A stretch of DNA of 64,000 nt, taken from positions 3,344,415 to 3,408,414 of the forward strand of contig CP054595.1 in assembly GCA_013347225.1 (NCBI GenBank), in the 5' to 3' direction. Below the pieces are notes generated by a model. The model made no database searches and was not told the origin of the DNA. It was given only the letters and a program-made list of their open reading frames with translations. Position 1 is the stretch's first letter. Each line of letters begins with the position of its first letter. The translations under genes were made by a program, and so were the position numbers. The stretch comes from Candidatus Accumulibacter similis (GTDB taxonomy: Bacteria; Pseudomonadota; Gammaproteobacteria; Burkholderiales; Rhodocyclaceae). This document shows positions 36,922-45,653 of this stretch, piece by piece.

Positions 36922-38133
36922 ATGGCGATTGGTGAGGAAAAGGTCTTGGCTACAACTACTTGTTGCAGAGGTTCGAGAGCGCTGACGCTGGCTGCGGGCG
37001 TTGCCGCAGCACTCCTTGCCGGCTGCTCGACCTTCCCCGACTGGCTCCCGTCGAGCGGACCGAGCAGACAGCAGGTGATCGAGGTCCGGGAGGGGCAGCC
37101 GGATTCGCTGATCCAGGTCGTCAGCGTCACCGACCGGGTTGCGCGGCGACTCGTCGCGAGCCAGCAGCAGCAGCTGTTTTCGCAGGTCCTGGCGAGCAAG
37201 GCCCCGTTCAGTTACACGATCGGGCCGGGAGATGTACTCGAGGTCTCCGTCTGGGAGGCGCCGCCAGCGGTCCTCTTTGGCGCACCTGCACTCGATCCGC
37301 GCTCCGGCGTCGCCGCCGCGAGGTCGACTGCCTTCCCCGAGCAGATGGTCAGCAGCGAGGGAACCCTCAACATCCCCTTTGCCGGATCGCTGCAGGTCGC
37401 CGGCAAGACGCCGCAGCAGGTGGAGAACGAGGTCGTCCGCCGTCTCAGCGGCAAGGCCAATCAGCCGCAGGCGCTGGTTCGTGTCATCCGCAACGCGACA
37501 TCGAATGTGACCGTTGTTGGTGAGGTGGCGGCGAGCACACGCATGCCGCTCACCGCGCGCGGCGAGCGACTGCTCGATGCGCTGGCCGCCGCCGGCGGCG
37601 TCCGGCAGCCGGTGGGAAAGGTGACGCTGCAACTGACGCGCGGCGAGCAGGTACATGCCCTCGCCCTGGAAACGATCATTCGCGACCCGAAGCAGAACAT
37701 CGCCCTGCAACCCGGAGACGTCATCACGGCACTGTTCCAGCCGCTGAGCTTCATCGTTCTCGGCGCCACGGCGAAGAACGAGGAAGTCAACTTCGAGGCG
37801 CAGGGAATCACGCTGGCACAGGCACTGGCGCGAGTCGGCGGTGTGCAGGACCGGCTGGCGGATGCCCGCGCCGTCTTCATCTTCCGCTTCGAGGATCCGG
37901 CGGTGCTCGACCTGCCCGCCCCACCGCGGACAACGCCCGAGGGCAAGGTACCTGTCGTCTATGAGGTCAATCTCAAGAATCCGGAAACCTTCTTCCTCGC
38001 CCAGGGGTTCCCGGTACTCAACAGGGACGTCCTCTACGTCGCCAACTCGCCGGGCGCCGAGCTGCAGAAATTCCTCGGAATCATCATGCCGGCTGCCTAC
38101 TCGGTACTCAATACCTATAACGTGACCAAGTGA
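36922..38133 (+). CDS. polysaccharide export outer-membrane lipoprotein (Wza/KpsD type)
   Basis: A 403-residue export protein. A lipobox ends LLAGC at about residue 35. A Poly_export domain follows (PFSYTIGPGDVLEVSVWEAP; GTLNIPFAGSLQVAGKTPQQ), then SLBB repeats (NVTVVGEVAA; PLTARGERLLDALAAAGGV; FIVLGATAKNEEVNFEAQG). It forms the outer-membrane pore for exopolysaccharide. No Wzc kinase, flippase or polymerase gene is in the window, so the full pathway must continue elsewhere. The 257 bases before it contain an A/T-rich patch (36850-36880) that may hold a promoter. Confidence 0.93.
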   Translation: MAIGEEKVLATTTCCRGSRALTLAAGVAAALLAGCSTFPDWLPSSGPSRQQVIEVREGQPDSLIQVVSVTDRVARRLVASQQQQLFSQVLASKAPFSYTIGPGDVLEVSVWEAPPAVLFGAPALDPRSGVAAARSTAFPEQMVSSEGTLNIPFAGSLQVAGKTPQQVENEVVRRLSGKANQPQALVRVIRNATSNVTVVGEVAASTRMPLTARGERLLDALAAAGGVRQPVGKVTLQLTRGEQVHALALETIIRDPKQNIALQPGDVITALFQPLSFIVLGATAKNEEVNFEAQGITLAQALARVGGVQDRLADARAVFIFRFEDPAVLDLPAPPRTTPEGKVPVVYEVNLKNPETFFLAQGFPVLNRDVLYVANSPGAELQKFLGIIMPAAYSVLNTYNVTK

Positions 38134-38218
38134 CGGGCGGCAGCGCCAGCAGCGGGCGGATCCGCGGGCCGAGAGTGGGTCACCGCTGCCCGCACGCGAC
38201 TGCCACAGCGAGCGACGC

Positions 38219-39394
38219 ATGAAGGCGATACTGCTCGACGTCAGCCGCCTTCTCGACCGCCGGCTGCAGCGGCGCTTGCCGACCGGCATCGACCGCGTCA
38301 GCCTGGAATACGTGCGGCACTTCGGCCCGCACTCGACCGCGCTCGTGCACGCTGCCGGCCAATGGATCGAACTGTCCACGGGCGACTCGATGCGCCTGTT
38401 CACCGGCCTCCTCGCCGAACCTGCCGACTCGCGACGCTTCAACGCGCTGATCGCGTGGCTGGTGGCCAAGGCACTGCCACGCAGCATCGGCGCGCGCTTC
38501 ACCTCGCGCCGGCTGCTCCTCAATACCGGACACACCGGACTGGACCAGCCCGGGTACGCGCACTCGCTGCATCGCTCGCCGCTGCGACCGGTCTTCTTCG
38601 TGCACGACCTCATTCCGCTGAGCTACCCCGAGTATTGCCGTCCGGGCGAGTCCACGCGTCACCGCATCCGCATGCAGACCGTGCTGTCGACCGGGCAAGG
38701 GGTCATCGTCAACTCGCAGGCGACGCTCGATGCGATGCAACACTACGCGGCAGAGCACCACCAGCCGCTGCCGCCCGCCGTCGTCGCACCGCTGGCGCCG
38801 CCGCAGTGGCCCGCGGCCGGCACGCAACCGCCCTTGCCGCCGCCGTACTTCGTCATGCTCGGTACGATCGAACCGCGCAAGAATCACTGGCTGATCCTGC
38901 ACGTCTGGCGGCAGCTGATCGCGAAGATGGGCGCCAGCACGCCGCGCCTTCTGGTCATCGGTCAGCACGGCTGGGAGAGCGAGAACGTCGTCGATATGCT
39001 CGAACGCTGCGAAGTCCTGCAGGGCTTCGTCTTCGAGCGGTCCAGCTGTTCCGATGCCGAACTCGCAACCTGCATGCGGCATGCGCAGGCGCTTCTGTTC
39101 CCGTCATTCGCCGAAGGCTACGGCATGCCGCTCGTCGAGGCGCTGGCTCTTGGCCTGCCGGTGCTCGCGAGTGACCTGCCGGCTTTCCGCGAAGTGGGCG
39201 GCGCAGTCCCCGAGTACCTCGATCCCCTCGATGGCCGGCGATGGGCTGACCTGATCGTCGACTACGCGTTGCCCGAGAGCCCGTGCCGCCGGGCTCAGCT
39301 GCTGCGGCTCGACGGCTTCGTCGCGCCGACCTGGCAGGCGCACTTCGCGCAGGTGGAAGCGCTGCTGGATCGTCTGGACCCGGCCCACGGCTGA
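38219..39394 (+). CDS. family 4 glycosyltransferase
   Basis: A 391-residue GT-B retaining glycosyltransferase. The N-terminal half has VFFVHDLIPLSYPEYC and a VIVNSQAT motif. The C-terminal donor domain has YFVMLGTIEPRKNHWLIL and PSFAEGYGMPLVEALALGLP, the GT4 E-x7-E region, followed by DLPAFREVGG. It probably adds a sugar during synthesis of the same exopolysaccharide as its neighbours. It is convergent with the FAD oxidoreductase. Confidence 0.93.
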   Translation: MKAILLDVSRLLDRRLQRRLPTGIDRVSLEYVRHFGPHSTALVHAAGQWIELSTGDSMRLFTGLLAEPADSRRFNALIAWLVAKALPRSIGARFTSRRLLLNTGHTGLDQPGYAHSLHRSPLRPVFFVHDLIPLSYPEYCRPGESTRHRIRMQTVLSTGQGVIVNSQATLDAMQHYAAEHHQPLPPAVVAPLAPPQWPAAGTQPPLPPPYFVMLGTIEPRKNHWLILHVWRQLIAKMGASTPRLLVIGQHGWESENVVDMLERCEVLQGFVFERSSCSDAELATCMRHAQALLFPSFAEGYGMPLVEALALGLPVLASDLPAFREVGGAVPEYLDPLDGRRWADLIVDYALPESPCRRAQLLRLDGFVAPTWQAHFAQVEALLDRLDPAHG

Positions 39395-39519
39395 TCCGCC
39401 TGCGCCGGCGTCGTTCACCGCCGTCGAGCCACCCCCTGTCCGGCGTGCGGCCACGGCAGACGGCGTGGCTGCCGCCGGCGGCCAGCCGGCGGTCGCCAGG
39501 ACACCCATGCCGCCACGGA

Positions 39520-40665
39520 TCAGGACCTGAGGCGCGCCGGAGCGAGCCGCTCGGCGGTCAGGCCTTGTGCTGCGACATGCTCGGGCAACGGCAGCCGACG
39601 AACCAGCGCCGCGCAGCTTGCGCCCATCGCCGGCGAGGTCTGGATGCCGTAACCACCCTGGGCAGCCACCCAGAAAAATCCGGGGGCCCCGGGGTCGAAG
39701 CCGCCAACGAGGTCGCCGTCGGCGACGAAGGAGCGCAAACCCGCCCAGGTGTGGGTCGGACGGCGGATGCTCAGGGTGGTCATTTCCGCCAGGCGGTGGA
39801 TTCCCAACGCGATATCCAGCTCCTCAGGCTGCACGTCCTGCGGCTCGACCGGATCGGCATTGGCCGGCGAAGCGAGCAGCCGGCCGGCGTCAGGCTTGAA
39901 GTACCAGTCTTCGGCGATGCCGATGGTCAGCGGCCAGCGTGCCACATCGACGTCTCCCGGTGGCGGAAAGACGAACACCGATCGGCGTCGGGGCTGCAGA
40001 CCAATGGGCGCGACCGCTGCCATCTGCGCGATCCTGTCGGCCCAGGCGCCAGCCGCGTTGAGCACGGTCGGCGCCGAGTACTCGCGCCCCCCGGCAGACA
40101 CCAGCCAGCCGCGACCGGTTCGGGACAGTCGCATCACCTCGGCATCGCAGACAAGCCTGCCACCGTGCTGGCGCACGCCGCGCAGGTAGCCCTGCTGCAG
40201 TCCATTGACATCGATGTCGGCAGCGTCGGGGTCGTAGAGCGCGCCAACCACCCTCTCGGGTCGCAGGACGGGCTCCATGGCGCAGGCCTGTTGCCGATCC
40301 AGGAGTTGCATGCGGTCGCTCAGCGTGCAGAGAGTCCGCCAGCTCTGCTGCAACAGCGCCTCCTGCTCCTGAGTGGCGACGAGCAAGGCACCGCGGGCTG
40401 TCAGCAGTGGATGCTCGGCAAAACCTGGCGGCGGGCACTCCAGGAAAGCTCGGCTGGCCATCGTCAGCGCGCGGACCTGCGCGCTGCCATAGCTCTCGGC
40501 GAACAGCGCCGCCGATCTCCCCGTCGCGTGGTAGCCCGGCTGCGATTCACGTTCGAGGACAATGACGCGACCACAGGGTGCCAGGTGCCAGGCGACGGAC
40601 GCGCCGGCAATGCCACCCCCGATGACGATGAAGTCCGCCTCCTCGGGCGGCTGATGGTTGCTCAT
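39520..40665 (-). CDS. FAD-dependent oxidoreductase (DAO family, DadA-like)
   Basis: A 381-residue flavoprotein. The N-terminal dinucleotide motif FIVIGGGIAGASVAWHLA is followed by a conserved E and by GRSAALFAESYG. The C-terminal FAD contact region is FFWVAAQGGYGIQTSPAMG. The fold and TWAGLRSFVADGDLVGGFDP point to glycine/D-amino-acid oxidase type enzymes. The substrate cannot be told. The start at 40665 has GGGAG upstream. A 207-base gap separates it from the next gene upstream, so it is probably a separate unit. Confidence 0.9.
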   Translation of the reverse strand: MSNHQPPEEADFIVIGGGIAGASVAWHLAPCGRVIVLERESQPGYHATGRSAALFAESYGSAQVRALTMASRAFLECPPPGFAEHPLLTARGALLVATQEQEALLQQSWRTLCTLSDRMQLLDRQQACAMEPVLRPERVVGALYDPDAADIDVNGLQQGYLRGVRQHGGRLVCDAEVMRLSRTGRGWLVSAGGREYSAPTVLNAAGAWADRIAQMAAVAPIGLQPRRRSVFVFPPPGDVDVARWPLTIGIAEDWYFKPDAGRLLASPANADPVEPQDVQPEELDIALGIHRLAEMTTLSIRRPTHTWAGLRSFVADGDLVGGFDPGAPGFFWVAAQGGYGIQTSPAMGASCAALVRRLPLPEHVAAQGLTAERLAPARLRS

Positions 40666-40872
40666 GGCGTGCTCCCGAGAGTCGCCCTGCCCAGCGCGCC
40701 GCGCTCCACCACGTCGACAGGGAATGCTGGCGCGGCAACTCTCCCGGGCGCGGCGCCAGCCGGCAACCGGGAGCCCGGCGCGGACCAGCGATGCCGGCGA
40801 TTGTCGCACGGCAGGCAGACCGATCGCGCAGCGATCGCGAGGGGCAGTCTGCCGGCGCCAACGGGGGCCACT

Positions 40873-41727
40873 CTACGCTGCCCCGGCAGGGCGCGGCGGG
40901 CGCAGGGCGAGTTCAGCGATCAGCGGCGCATGATCGGAGCAGCGGGCCCAGGCAATGCCTTTGGGAACGTGCATCTCGAGCACCTGGAAACCGCGCACGT
41001 AGATACGGTCGAGCGTCAGCCAGGGAGCAAAGCTGGGGAAGGTGCGGGCAACCTCCGCCGGTGTCGTGCGGCTGCTCCGCCACGGCAGCAGCCAGTCGAG
41101 CAGGCGACGGTCCCGCACCTCGCCGGGCGATGCCGCCGTCACCTCGTCGACGCCGAGCCGCTCGCGCAGCACACGGTCGACCCGCTGCTGCCAGTCGTTG
41201 AAATCGCCGGCAATGATCAGCGGTACCCTGGCCGGTACCTCGCGGTGCACGAAATCGGCGAGAAAGGTCGCCTGGCGCAGGCGGCTGCGCTTGATCAGCC
41301 CGAAGTGCACACAGATCAGGTGGACATCCTTGCCGCGTCCGCGCCCAAGGCGGATCACCGCGTGCAACAGGCCGCGCTTCTCCAGCAGATGGTCCGAGAT
41401 GTCGTGGTTGGTGTGGGCGACGATGCGGTGGCGCGAGAGGATCGCGTTTCCGTGATGTCCGTGTGGATAGGCGGCATTCATGCCATAGGCGCGGTGCTCG
41501 TAGGCACCGGTAGCCAGAAAATCGAGCTGTGTTCCAGACGACGGGTAACCCGGCTGGCGGGCGAGACGCTCGTTGCGGTCCTGCACCTCCTGCAGAAAGA
41601 CGATATCGGCATCGATCGCCTCGAGCGCCAGCCGAACATCGTGAATTCGCGGCCGCCCGCGGATCCCGGTAACGCCCTTGTGGATATTGTAGGTCGCCAC
41701 CCTCAGCTTCACGGCCGTGTCCGGCAT
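40873..41727 (-). CDS. endonuclease/exonuclease/phosphatase-family protein
   Basis: A 284-residue EEP-fold phosphodiesterase. Motifs in order: ATYNIHKGV, FLQEVQDRN, VHFGL, IIAGDFNDW and CSDHAPLIAEL, giving the catalytic Asn, Glu, Asp-Asn and Asp-His set. The ATG at 41727 has a very strong AGGAGGGGAG upstream. It begins 22 bases after the lipoprotein gene and is the last gene of the marR operon. Members act on DNA, lipids or nucleotides; no signal peptide is visible here. Confidence 0.92.
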   Translation of the reverse strand: MPDTAVKLRVATYNIHKGVTGIRGRPRIHDVRLALEAIDADIVFLQEVQDRNERLARQPGYPSSGTQLDFLATGAYEHRAYGMNAAYPHGHHGNAILSRHRIVAHTNHDISDHLLEKRGLLHAVIRLGRGRGKDVHLICVHFGLIKRSRLRQATFLADFVHREVPARVPLIIAGDFNDWQQRVDRVLRERLGVDEVTAASPGEVRDRRLLDWLLPWRSSRTTPAEVARTFPSFAPWLTLDRIYVRGFQVLEMHVPKGIAWARCSDHAPLIAELALRPPRPAGAA

Positions 41728-41749
41728 GGTCTCCCCTCCTGATGGGGCA

Positions 41750-43210
41750 TCATGGCAGGCGCTCGAAATAGCGGTCGAGCAGCGCGGGGTCGTCGAAGTG
41801 GCGCCGGCCGACGAAGGCGGTCGCATGTCGCCCCCATTGCCGCATCTGGCCGGCACTGCGCACGCCCATCGGCCAGAAGAAGAAACGCTCCGATCGTTCG
41901 CTCCCGGGGAGCAATCCGTCGGCGGCAAATGCACTGCGCCTGCCCGCACGCGGCAACGGCAGCGAGCGGAGTTCGTCGTCGTCACGCAGCGCCAGCCGCA
42001 ATCCCCCCACCGCCGCAGCCGCCTCGACCACGACCTGCTGCAGATAGTGCGTGCCGGCGGCGAGCCTGAGGACGACACGCTCGTTCGCCATCGGCGCCGG
42101 CAGCGTCTGTGGCGCGAACAACCCCTCGTCGATGCCGGCCGGCCTTGCTCTGGCGCGCAGCCGTTCGCCGGGAAAGAACAGGTGGTAGCAACCGCAGGGG
42201 TGAATCGTGTCGTAAACCAGGGCATCGCCATCCTCGGCCAGGGTGACCCGCCAGAGCAGGCCGTCGAAGCGTCCTGCCAGCAGATCAGGAGCCCGCGCGG
42301 GCGGGCGCTCGGAAAACCATGCAGTGTAACTCAGCTGCAAGAGCCAGCGACCCGCCACTTGCGCGTGCCCGCCGCGGACGTAGAGCACTGGCACCGCGGT
42401 GGCCACCGCCAGTCGCTCGCCGCCGGCGCCATCGGGCTGCCAGACAAGCGCTCCGGGCCGGTCCGCGTCGCCCGCAGTCTCGATCTCCAGCCGCGGAGCA
42501 TGGCGGACGACGAGTTCGGCGAGTGCCGGGCCGGCGACGCTCGGCAGTCCGAGCTGCGGCAGATCCCTGATTGCCGGCAGGCTTTCCGGCAACGGCTCGG
42601 GAACGTAGCGCACGCGCTGCGGACCGCTGGTCGTGCCGACCGCCTGCGCGGCGAAGGTGGCCAGCGTCTCCTGCCGCCAATGCTCGATGCCCGCGGCGAA
42701 GAGATAGCGTGTCAGCGGGTAGAGGCCGAGCGCGCGCAGCGTCGTCGAATAGTCGTCGGGCACATCTGCCACTGCCTGCAGCTTCGCCAGCTGTTCCTGG
42801 TCGGCGTGGCTGAGAGTCTGGCGACAAGCAGCCAGTGCCTCGACGGTTGCCGTCGTCGTGCCGCCGGTGTTCGCCAGCTCGATCGCGCGATCGGCGGTGT
42901 CGAGCTGCGCCAGCGCCCGATACCATGGCGTCGCAGGTCCGTCACCCGCGGCCACCGTTGCGGCGGTTGCCAGGCTGGCGAGTACACGGTCAACGCGCAG
43001 GTGGGGAAATCCGGGCACACGTGGCGATTGCGCATCGCGCGTGCCTTCGGCGTCGATGCGGTGGTCGATCAACGCGAACAGGCGCGCGCACTCGCCGACG
43101 GCGTCATCGCGCAGGCGGCGCTGCGCTGCCGGATCGTAGGCATGTGGATCGAGGGCGGTGCAACCGAGCAGCGAGCAACAGCCTGCCACGACGAGCGAAC
43201 AGCGCCTCAT
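41750..43210 (-). CDS. conserved lipoprotein of unknown function
   Basis: A 486-residue protein with a signal peptide and lipobox (SLLGC at residue 17). No named domain was recognised. The C-terminal half holds a striking motif YDTIHPCGCYHLFFPGERL and aromatic-rich strands, suggesting a large beta-rich domain with a possible metal-binding Cys/His cluster. The N-terminal half is helical with Ala/Leu repeats. Its ATG overlaps the SRPBCC stop (ATGA), so both are co-translated. It is likely outer-membrane anchored and facing the periplasm. Confidence 0.8.
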   Translation of the reverse strand: MRRCSLVVAGCCSLLGCTALDPHAYDPAAQRRLRDDAVGECARLFALIDHRIDAEGTRDAQSPRVPGFPHLRVDRVLASLATAATVAAGDGPATPWYRALAQLDTADRAIELANTGGTTTATVEALAACRQTLSHADQEQLAKLQAVADVPDDYSTTLRALGLYPLTRYLFAAGIEHWRQETLATFAAQAVGTTSGPQRVRYVPEPLPESLPAIRDLPQLGLPSVAGPALAELVVRHAPRLEIETAGDADRPGALVWQPDGAGGERLAVATAVPVLYVRGGHAQVAGRWLLQLSYTAWFSERPPARAPDLLAGRFDGLLWRVTLAEDGDALVYDTIHPCGCYHLFFPGERLRARARPAGIDEGLFAPQTLPAPMANERVVLRLAAGTHYLQQVVVEAAAAVGGLRLALRDDDELRSLPLPRAGRRSAFAADGLLPGSERSERFFFWPMGVRSAGQMRQWGRHATAFVGRRHFDDPALLDRYFERLP

Positions 43211-43869
43211 CCGGGTGGCTCCACGCCCGCAAGCGATTGCTGCCGGCGCTCGATCTCGCGCAGCATCGCCTCGAACTGTGCGCGCATCGTCTGCCGCACG
43301 GCGGCGACCCCGAAAAGGGCACCGACCAGCGGTGGCAGCGGGGTGGCCAGTTCGAAACGCGCGTCGTACTCGAGCTGCACAACGCCCGGCGGCAGCCCCC
43401 CGCTCCCCTTGCGGATCCGGTAGCGGCCGCTGAAGCTGCGCAGCGTCGACCCATCGCTGGCGTTTGCGTCGGCCGGCGCCAGCTGCGCCATGACGGTTGT
43501 GTACGGGAGGTGGAGGACATCGAGACGCAGTTGCACCGGCAGTTCGAAGAAGAAAACCGTAAAGACGCCCGCCTGCTCCAGCAACAGGCGGTTGCCTTGG
43601 CGCTCGAGCACGCGCGCGCGCCGAACGCCGGGGACGAACTCGCGCAGGCGCTCATAGTCGGTCAGGGTATCCCAGACGATTCGCTGTCCCGCAGCGAGCT
43701 GCCCGCTTGCATGCACACTGTACGCCTCGCCGTCGCGCCGGACCTCGACCTGCGCCACCGCTCCACTCTCGGTACCAGCGGCAAGGCCGAAGGCCAGCGA
43801 AGCGATGCCCGCGATGACGGGCACCCGCCACCGTCGCCAGTGCGGCTGTCGCGCTGCCAGCCCGCTCAT
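43207..43869 (-). CDS. SRPBCC / polyketide cyclase-like exported protein
   Basis: A 220-residue protein. An N-terminal membrane/signal segment (VPVIAGIASLAFGLAAGT) is followed by a START-like ligand-binding domain: QRIVWDTLTDYERLREFVPG, then RVLERQGNRLLLEQ and FSGRYRIRKG, the coenzyme-Q-binding / cyclase pattern. The start at 43869 overlaps the marR stop by four bases (ATGA), supporting it over the upstream frame. It probably binds a lipid or quinone in the periplasm, together with the lipoprotein encoded next. Confidence 0.85.
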   Translation of the reverse strand: MSGLAARQPHWRRWRVPVIAGIASLAFGLAAGTESGAVAQVEVRRDGEAYSVHASGQLAAGQRIVWDTLTDYERLREFVPGVRRARVLERQGNRLLLEQAGVFTVFFFELPVQLRLDVLHLPYTTVMAQLAPADANASDGSTLRSFSGRYRIRKGSGGLPPGVVQLEYDARFELATPLPPLVGALFGVAAVRQTMRAQFEAMLREIERRQQSLAGVEPPG

Positions 43870-44462
43870 GCCTCGCGGCTGGACGCCGCCGGCGTCTGGC
43901 GATCCGTTCCGGCGGCGCTCCACTCACGGCAAATCTTGATCGTCTGTTCGGTCACCAGAGCTTCACCGGTGAGGCCGCAGCGGTGGCTTCCGGGCTCACC
44001 GAGAAAGTGCGCGCATTCACGGCACTGACCGAATGCCTGGCGACCATCAAGTCGCTGCAGGCTGCCGAGAACGCCGCGCAGTTGGACGGCGAGATCCTCC
44101 AGGTCGGCGCCGCCGGCGGCCAGCAACTCGTCGAGACGCTGCGGCCAGCTGCCGGCCAGCACCTCCTCACCCGCTGCAGTCAGCTTCAGGTGCACGCGGC
44201 GACCGTGGCGATCGTCGCCACTGCGGTTGATCAGCCCCTTGCGCTCGAGCATCGCCAAGGTCTGCGAGACCGTGCCGCGGGTGATGCCGAGGTAGCTGGC
44301 GACGGCGATCGGGATATCGCTGTAGCGATTCGCCTGCGCGAGATAGCCGAGCACCTGCAGATGCACCGGCAACAGCCCATGGCGCGCGGCATCTTCGCGT
44401 ACCAGCTGCTGGAGCAGTGCCGCCAGGCGCTCGAGAACGAAAACGGTCGGGCTCATCGACAT
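43866..44462 (-). CDS. MarR-family regulator with a C-terminal four-cysteine cluster
   Basis: A 198-residue regulator. The winged-helix core (SDIPIAVASYLGITRGTVSQ, then TLAMLERKGLINRSGDDRHG) is typical MarR. The unusual part is a tail with Cys147-x2-Cys150-x11-Cys162-x15-Cys178, fit for a metal or Fe-S centre. It heads the operon with the SRPBCC protein, lipoprotein and EEP genes and diverges from a thioredoxin-like gene. The start is the ATG at 44462. A TTG at 44492 is also in frame but would put the operator palindrome inside the gene. It probably represses both directions through the palindromes at 44464-44482 and 44521-44539. Confidence 0.88.
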   Translation of the reverse strand: MSMSPTVFVLERLAALLQQLVREDAARHGLLPVHLQVLGYLAQANRYSDIPIAVASYLGITRGTVSQTLAMLERKGLINRSGDDRHGRRVHLKLTAAGEEVLAGSWPQRLDELLAAGGADLEDLAVQLRGVLGSLQRLDGRQAFGQCRECAHFLGEPGSHRCGLTGEALVTEQTIKICREWSAAGTDRQTPAASSREA

Positions 44463-44463
44463 A

Positions 44464-44482
44464 ATGTATCGCCTCGAATCAT
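44464..44482. promoter_or_regulatory. second MarR operator candidate, next to the marR start
   Basis: ATGTATCGC C TCGAATCAT, 19 bases, matches the perfect palindrome at 44521-44539 at 14 positions and has the same length and centre. It lies directly in front of the marR ATG, over its ribosome-binding region, as expected for autorepression. Confidence 0.5.
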
Positions 44483-44485
44483 TGC

Positions 44486-44515
44486 TTGACAAGCCGTTTG
44501 TAGCGGCGTTAACCT
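44486..44515 (+). promoter_or_regulatory. candidate promoter of the thioredoxin-like gene
   Basis: A perfect -35 TTGACA (44486-44491) is followed after 18 bases by a weak -10 TAACCT (44510-44515). The perfect palindrome begins six bases later, over the expected start point. Confidence 0.45.
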
Positions 44516-44520
44516 GGATT

Positions 44521-44539
44521 ATGCATCGAGTCGATGCAT
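44521..44539. promoter_or_regulatory. perfect 19-bp palindrome, likely MarR operator
   Basis: ATGCATCGA G TCGATGCAT: nine-base arms around one central base. It is located between the divergent marR and thioredoxin-like genes, just downstream of a TTGACA promoter, where binding would block transcription. Confidence 0.65.
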
Positions 44540-44574
44540 CTATCGGTTAAACGTTCCGCCAACAGGAGAAAGCC

Positions 44575-44808
44575 ATGAGCAATGCCATCTTCTACCACGC
44601 CGGTTGCCCGGTCTGTGTCGCAGCTGAACAGCAGTTCGCGCAAGCCCTCGATCCCGCTCGCTACGCGCTCGAGGTGGTACACCTCGGCCAGGATTCCAGC
44701 CGCATTGCCGAGGCTGAAAGCTTGGGCGTGCAGTCGGTCCCGGCCTTGGTGATCGACGGTCAGGCCTTTCACATCAACTTTGGCGCGCCGCTCTCGGCGC
44801 TGATGTAG
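44575..44808 (+). CDS. minimal thioredoxin-fold protein
   Basis: A 77-residue protein with an active-site-like CPVC ([16 protein letters not shown]) and the cis-proline segment [19 protein letters not shown], a glutaredoxin/thioredoxin-like mini-fold. The start follows AGGAGAAAG. It is transcribed away from marR across the two palindromes. It is probably a small disulfide reductase or redox sensor partner; its substrate is unknown. Confidence 0.87.
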   Translation: MSNAIFYHAGCPVCVAAEQQFAQALDPARYALEVVHLGQDSSRIAEAESLGVQSVPALVIDGQAFHINFGAPLSALM

Positions 44809-44927
44809 GCCTCGGGCGCCGTGCGCGACAGCCCGCCCTGGCAGGCTCGCCGTGCCGGGGCGGCCGGTGGCTCTGCTATACTGCGCCACCGCTGCCACCA
44901 TTACCCGCCCGCCCGGCGTCTTCGCGC

Positions 44928-45560
44928 ATGAAATACCAGATCATCCCGGTCACTCCCTTCGAGCAGAACTGCAGCCTCCTGTGGTGCGAGCAGACCCGCC
45001 GCGGCGCGGTCGTCGACCCGGGCGGCGACATCGCGCGCATCCTGCGCGCCGTCGAGGCCAACGGCGTCGAACTGGAAAAAATCCTGGTCACCCACGGCCA
45101 CATCGATCACGCGGGTGCCGTTGCCGATCTGGCGGCACGCCGTTCGCTGCCGATCGAAGGACCACAGCGCGAAGATCAGTTCTGGATCGATGGCATGCCG
45201 TCACAAAGCCGGATGTTCGGCCTGGCAAACGCACGCAGTTTCACTCCCGACCGCTGGCTCGCCCATGGTGATACGGTTTCCGTCGGCAACGTCGAACTCG
45301 AGGTCCTGCACTGCCCCGGACACACACCGGGACACATCGTCTTCTTCGACCGCAACGGGCGGCTGGCGGTGGTGGGCGACGTTCTTTTCCAGGGCTCGAT
45401 CGGCCGTACCGATTTTCCCAAGGGCGACTACGAAACGCTGATTTCGTCCATACGCAACCGGCTGTGGCCGCTCGGCGACGATGTCGCCTTCATTCCGGGG
45501 CATGGTCCGATGTCGACCTTCGGCAAGGAGCGCCGCAGCAACCCCTTCTGCGGGGACTGA
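44928..45560 (+). CDS. metallo-beta-lactamase-fold hydrolase (YcbL / glyoxalase II-like)
   Basis: A 210-residue zinc hydrolase with the THGHIDHAG metal motif, [24 protein letters not shown] and [18 protein letters not shown], all as in the YcbL subgroup of glyoxalase II-like enzymes (thioester hydrolases). It is a single domain of normal length with all metal ligands present. It lies alone between the mini-thioredoxin and the convergent lpd gene. Confidence 0.93.
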   Translation: MKYQIIPVTPFEQNCSLLWCEQTRRGAVVDPGGDIARILRAVEANGVELEKILVTHGHIDHAGAVADLAARRSLPIEGPQREDQFWIDGMPSQSRMFGLANARSFTPDRWLAHGDTVSVGNVELEVLHCPGHTPGHIVFFDRNGRLAVVGDVLFQGSIGRTDFPKGDYETLISSIRNRLWPLGDDVAFIPGHGPMSTFGKERRSNPFCGD

Positions 45561-45653
45561 GCAGCAACCACCGGGTTCTGCACATTCCACCTGCAAGGCA
45601 GGAGGAAGGCGGGGTGCCAGCAGCACCACGCCCTTTCCCTTTTTCTGTCCGGA

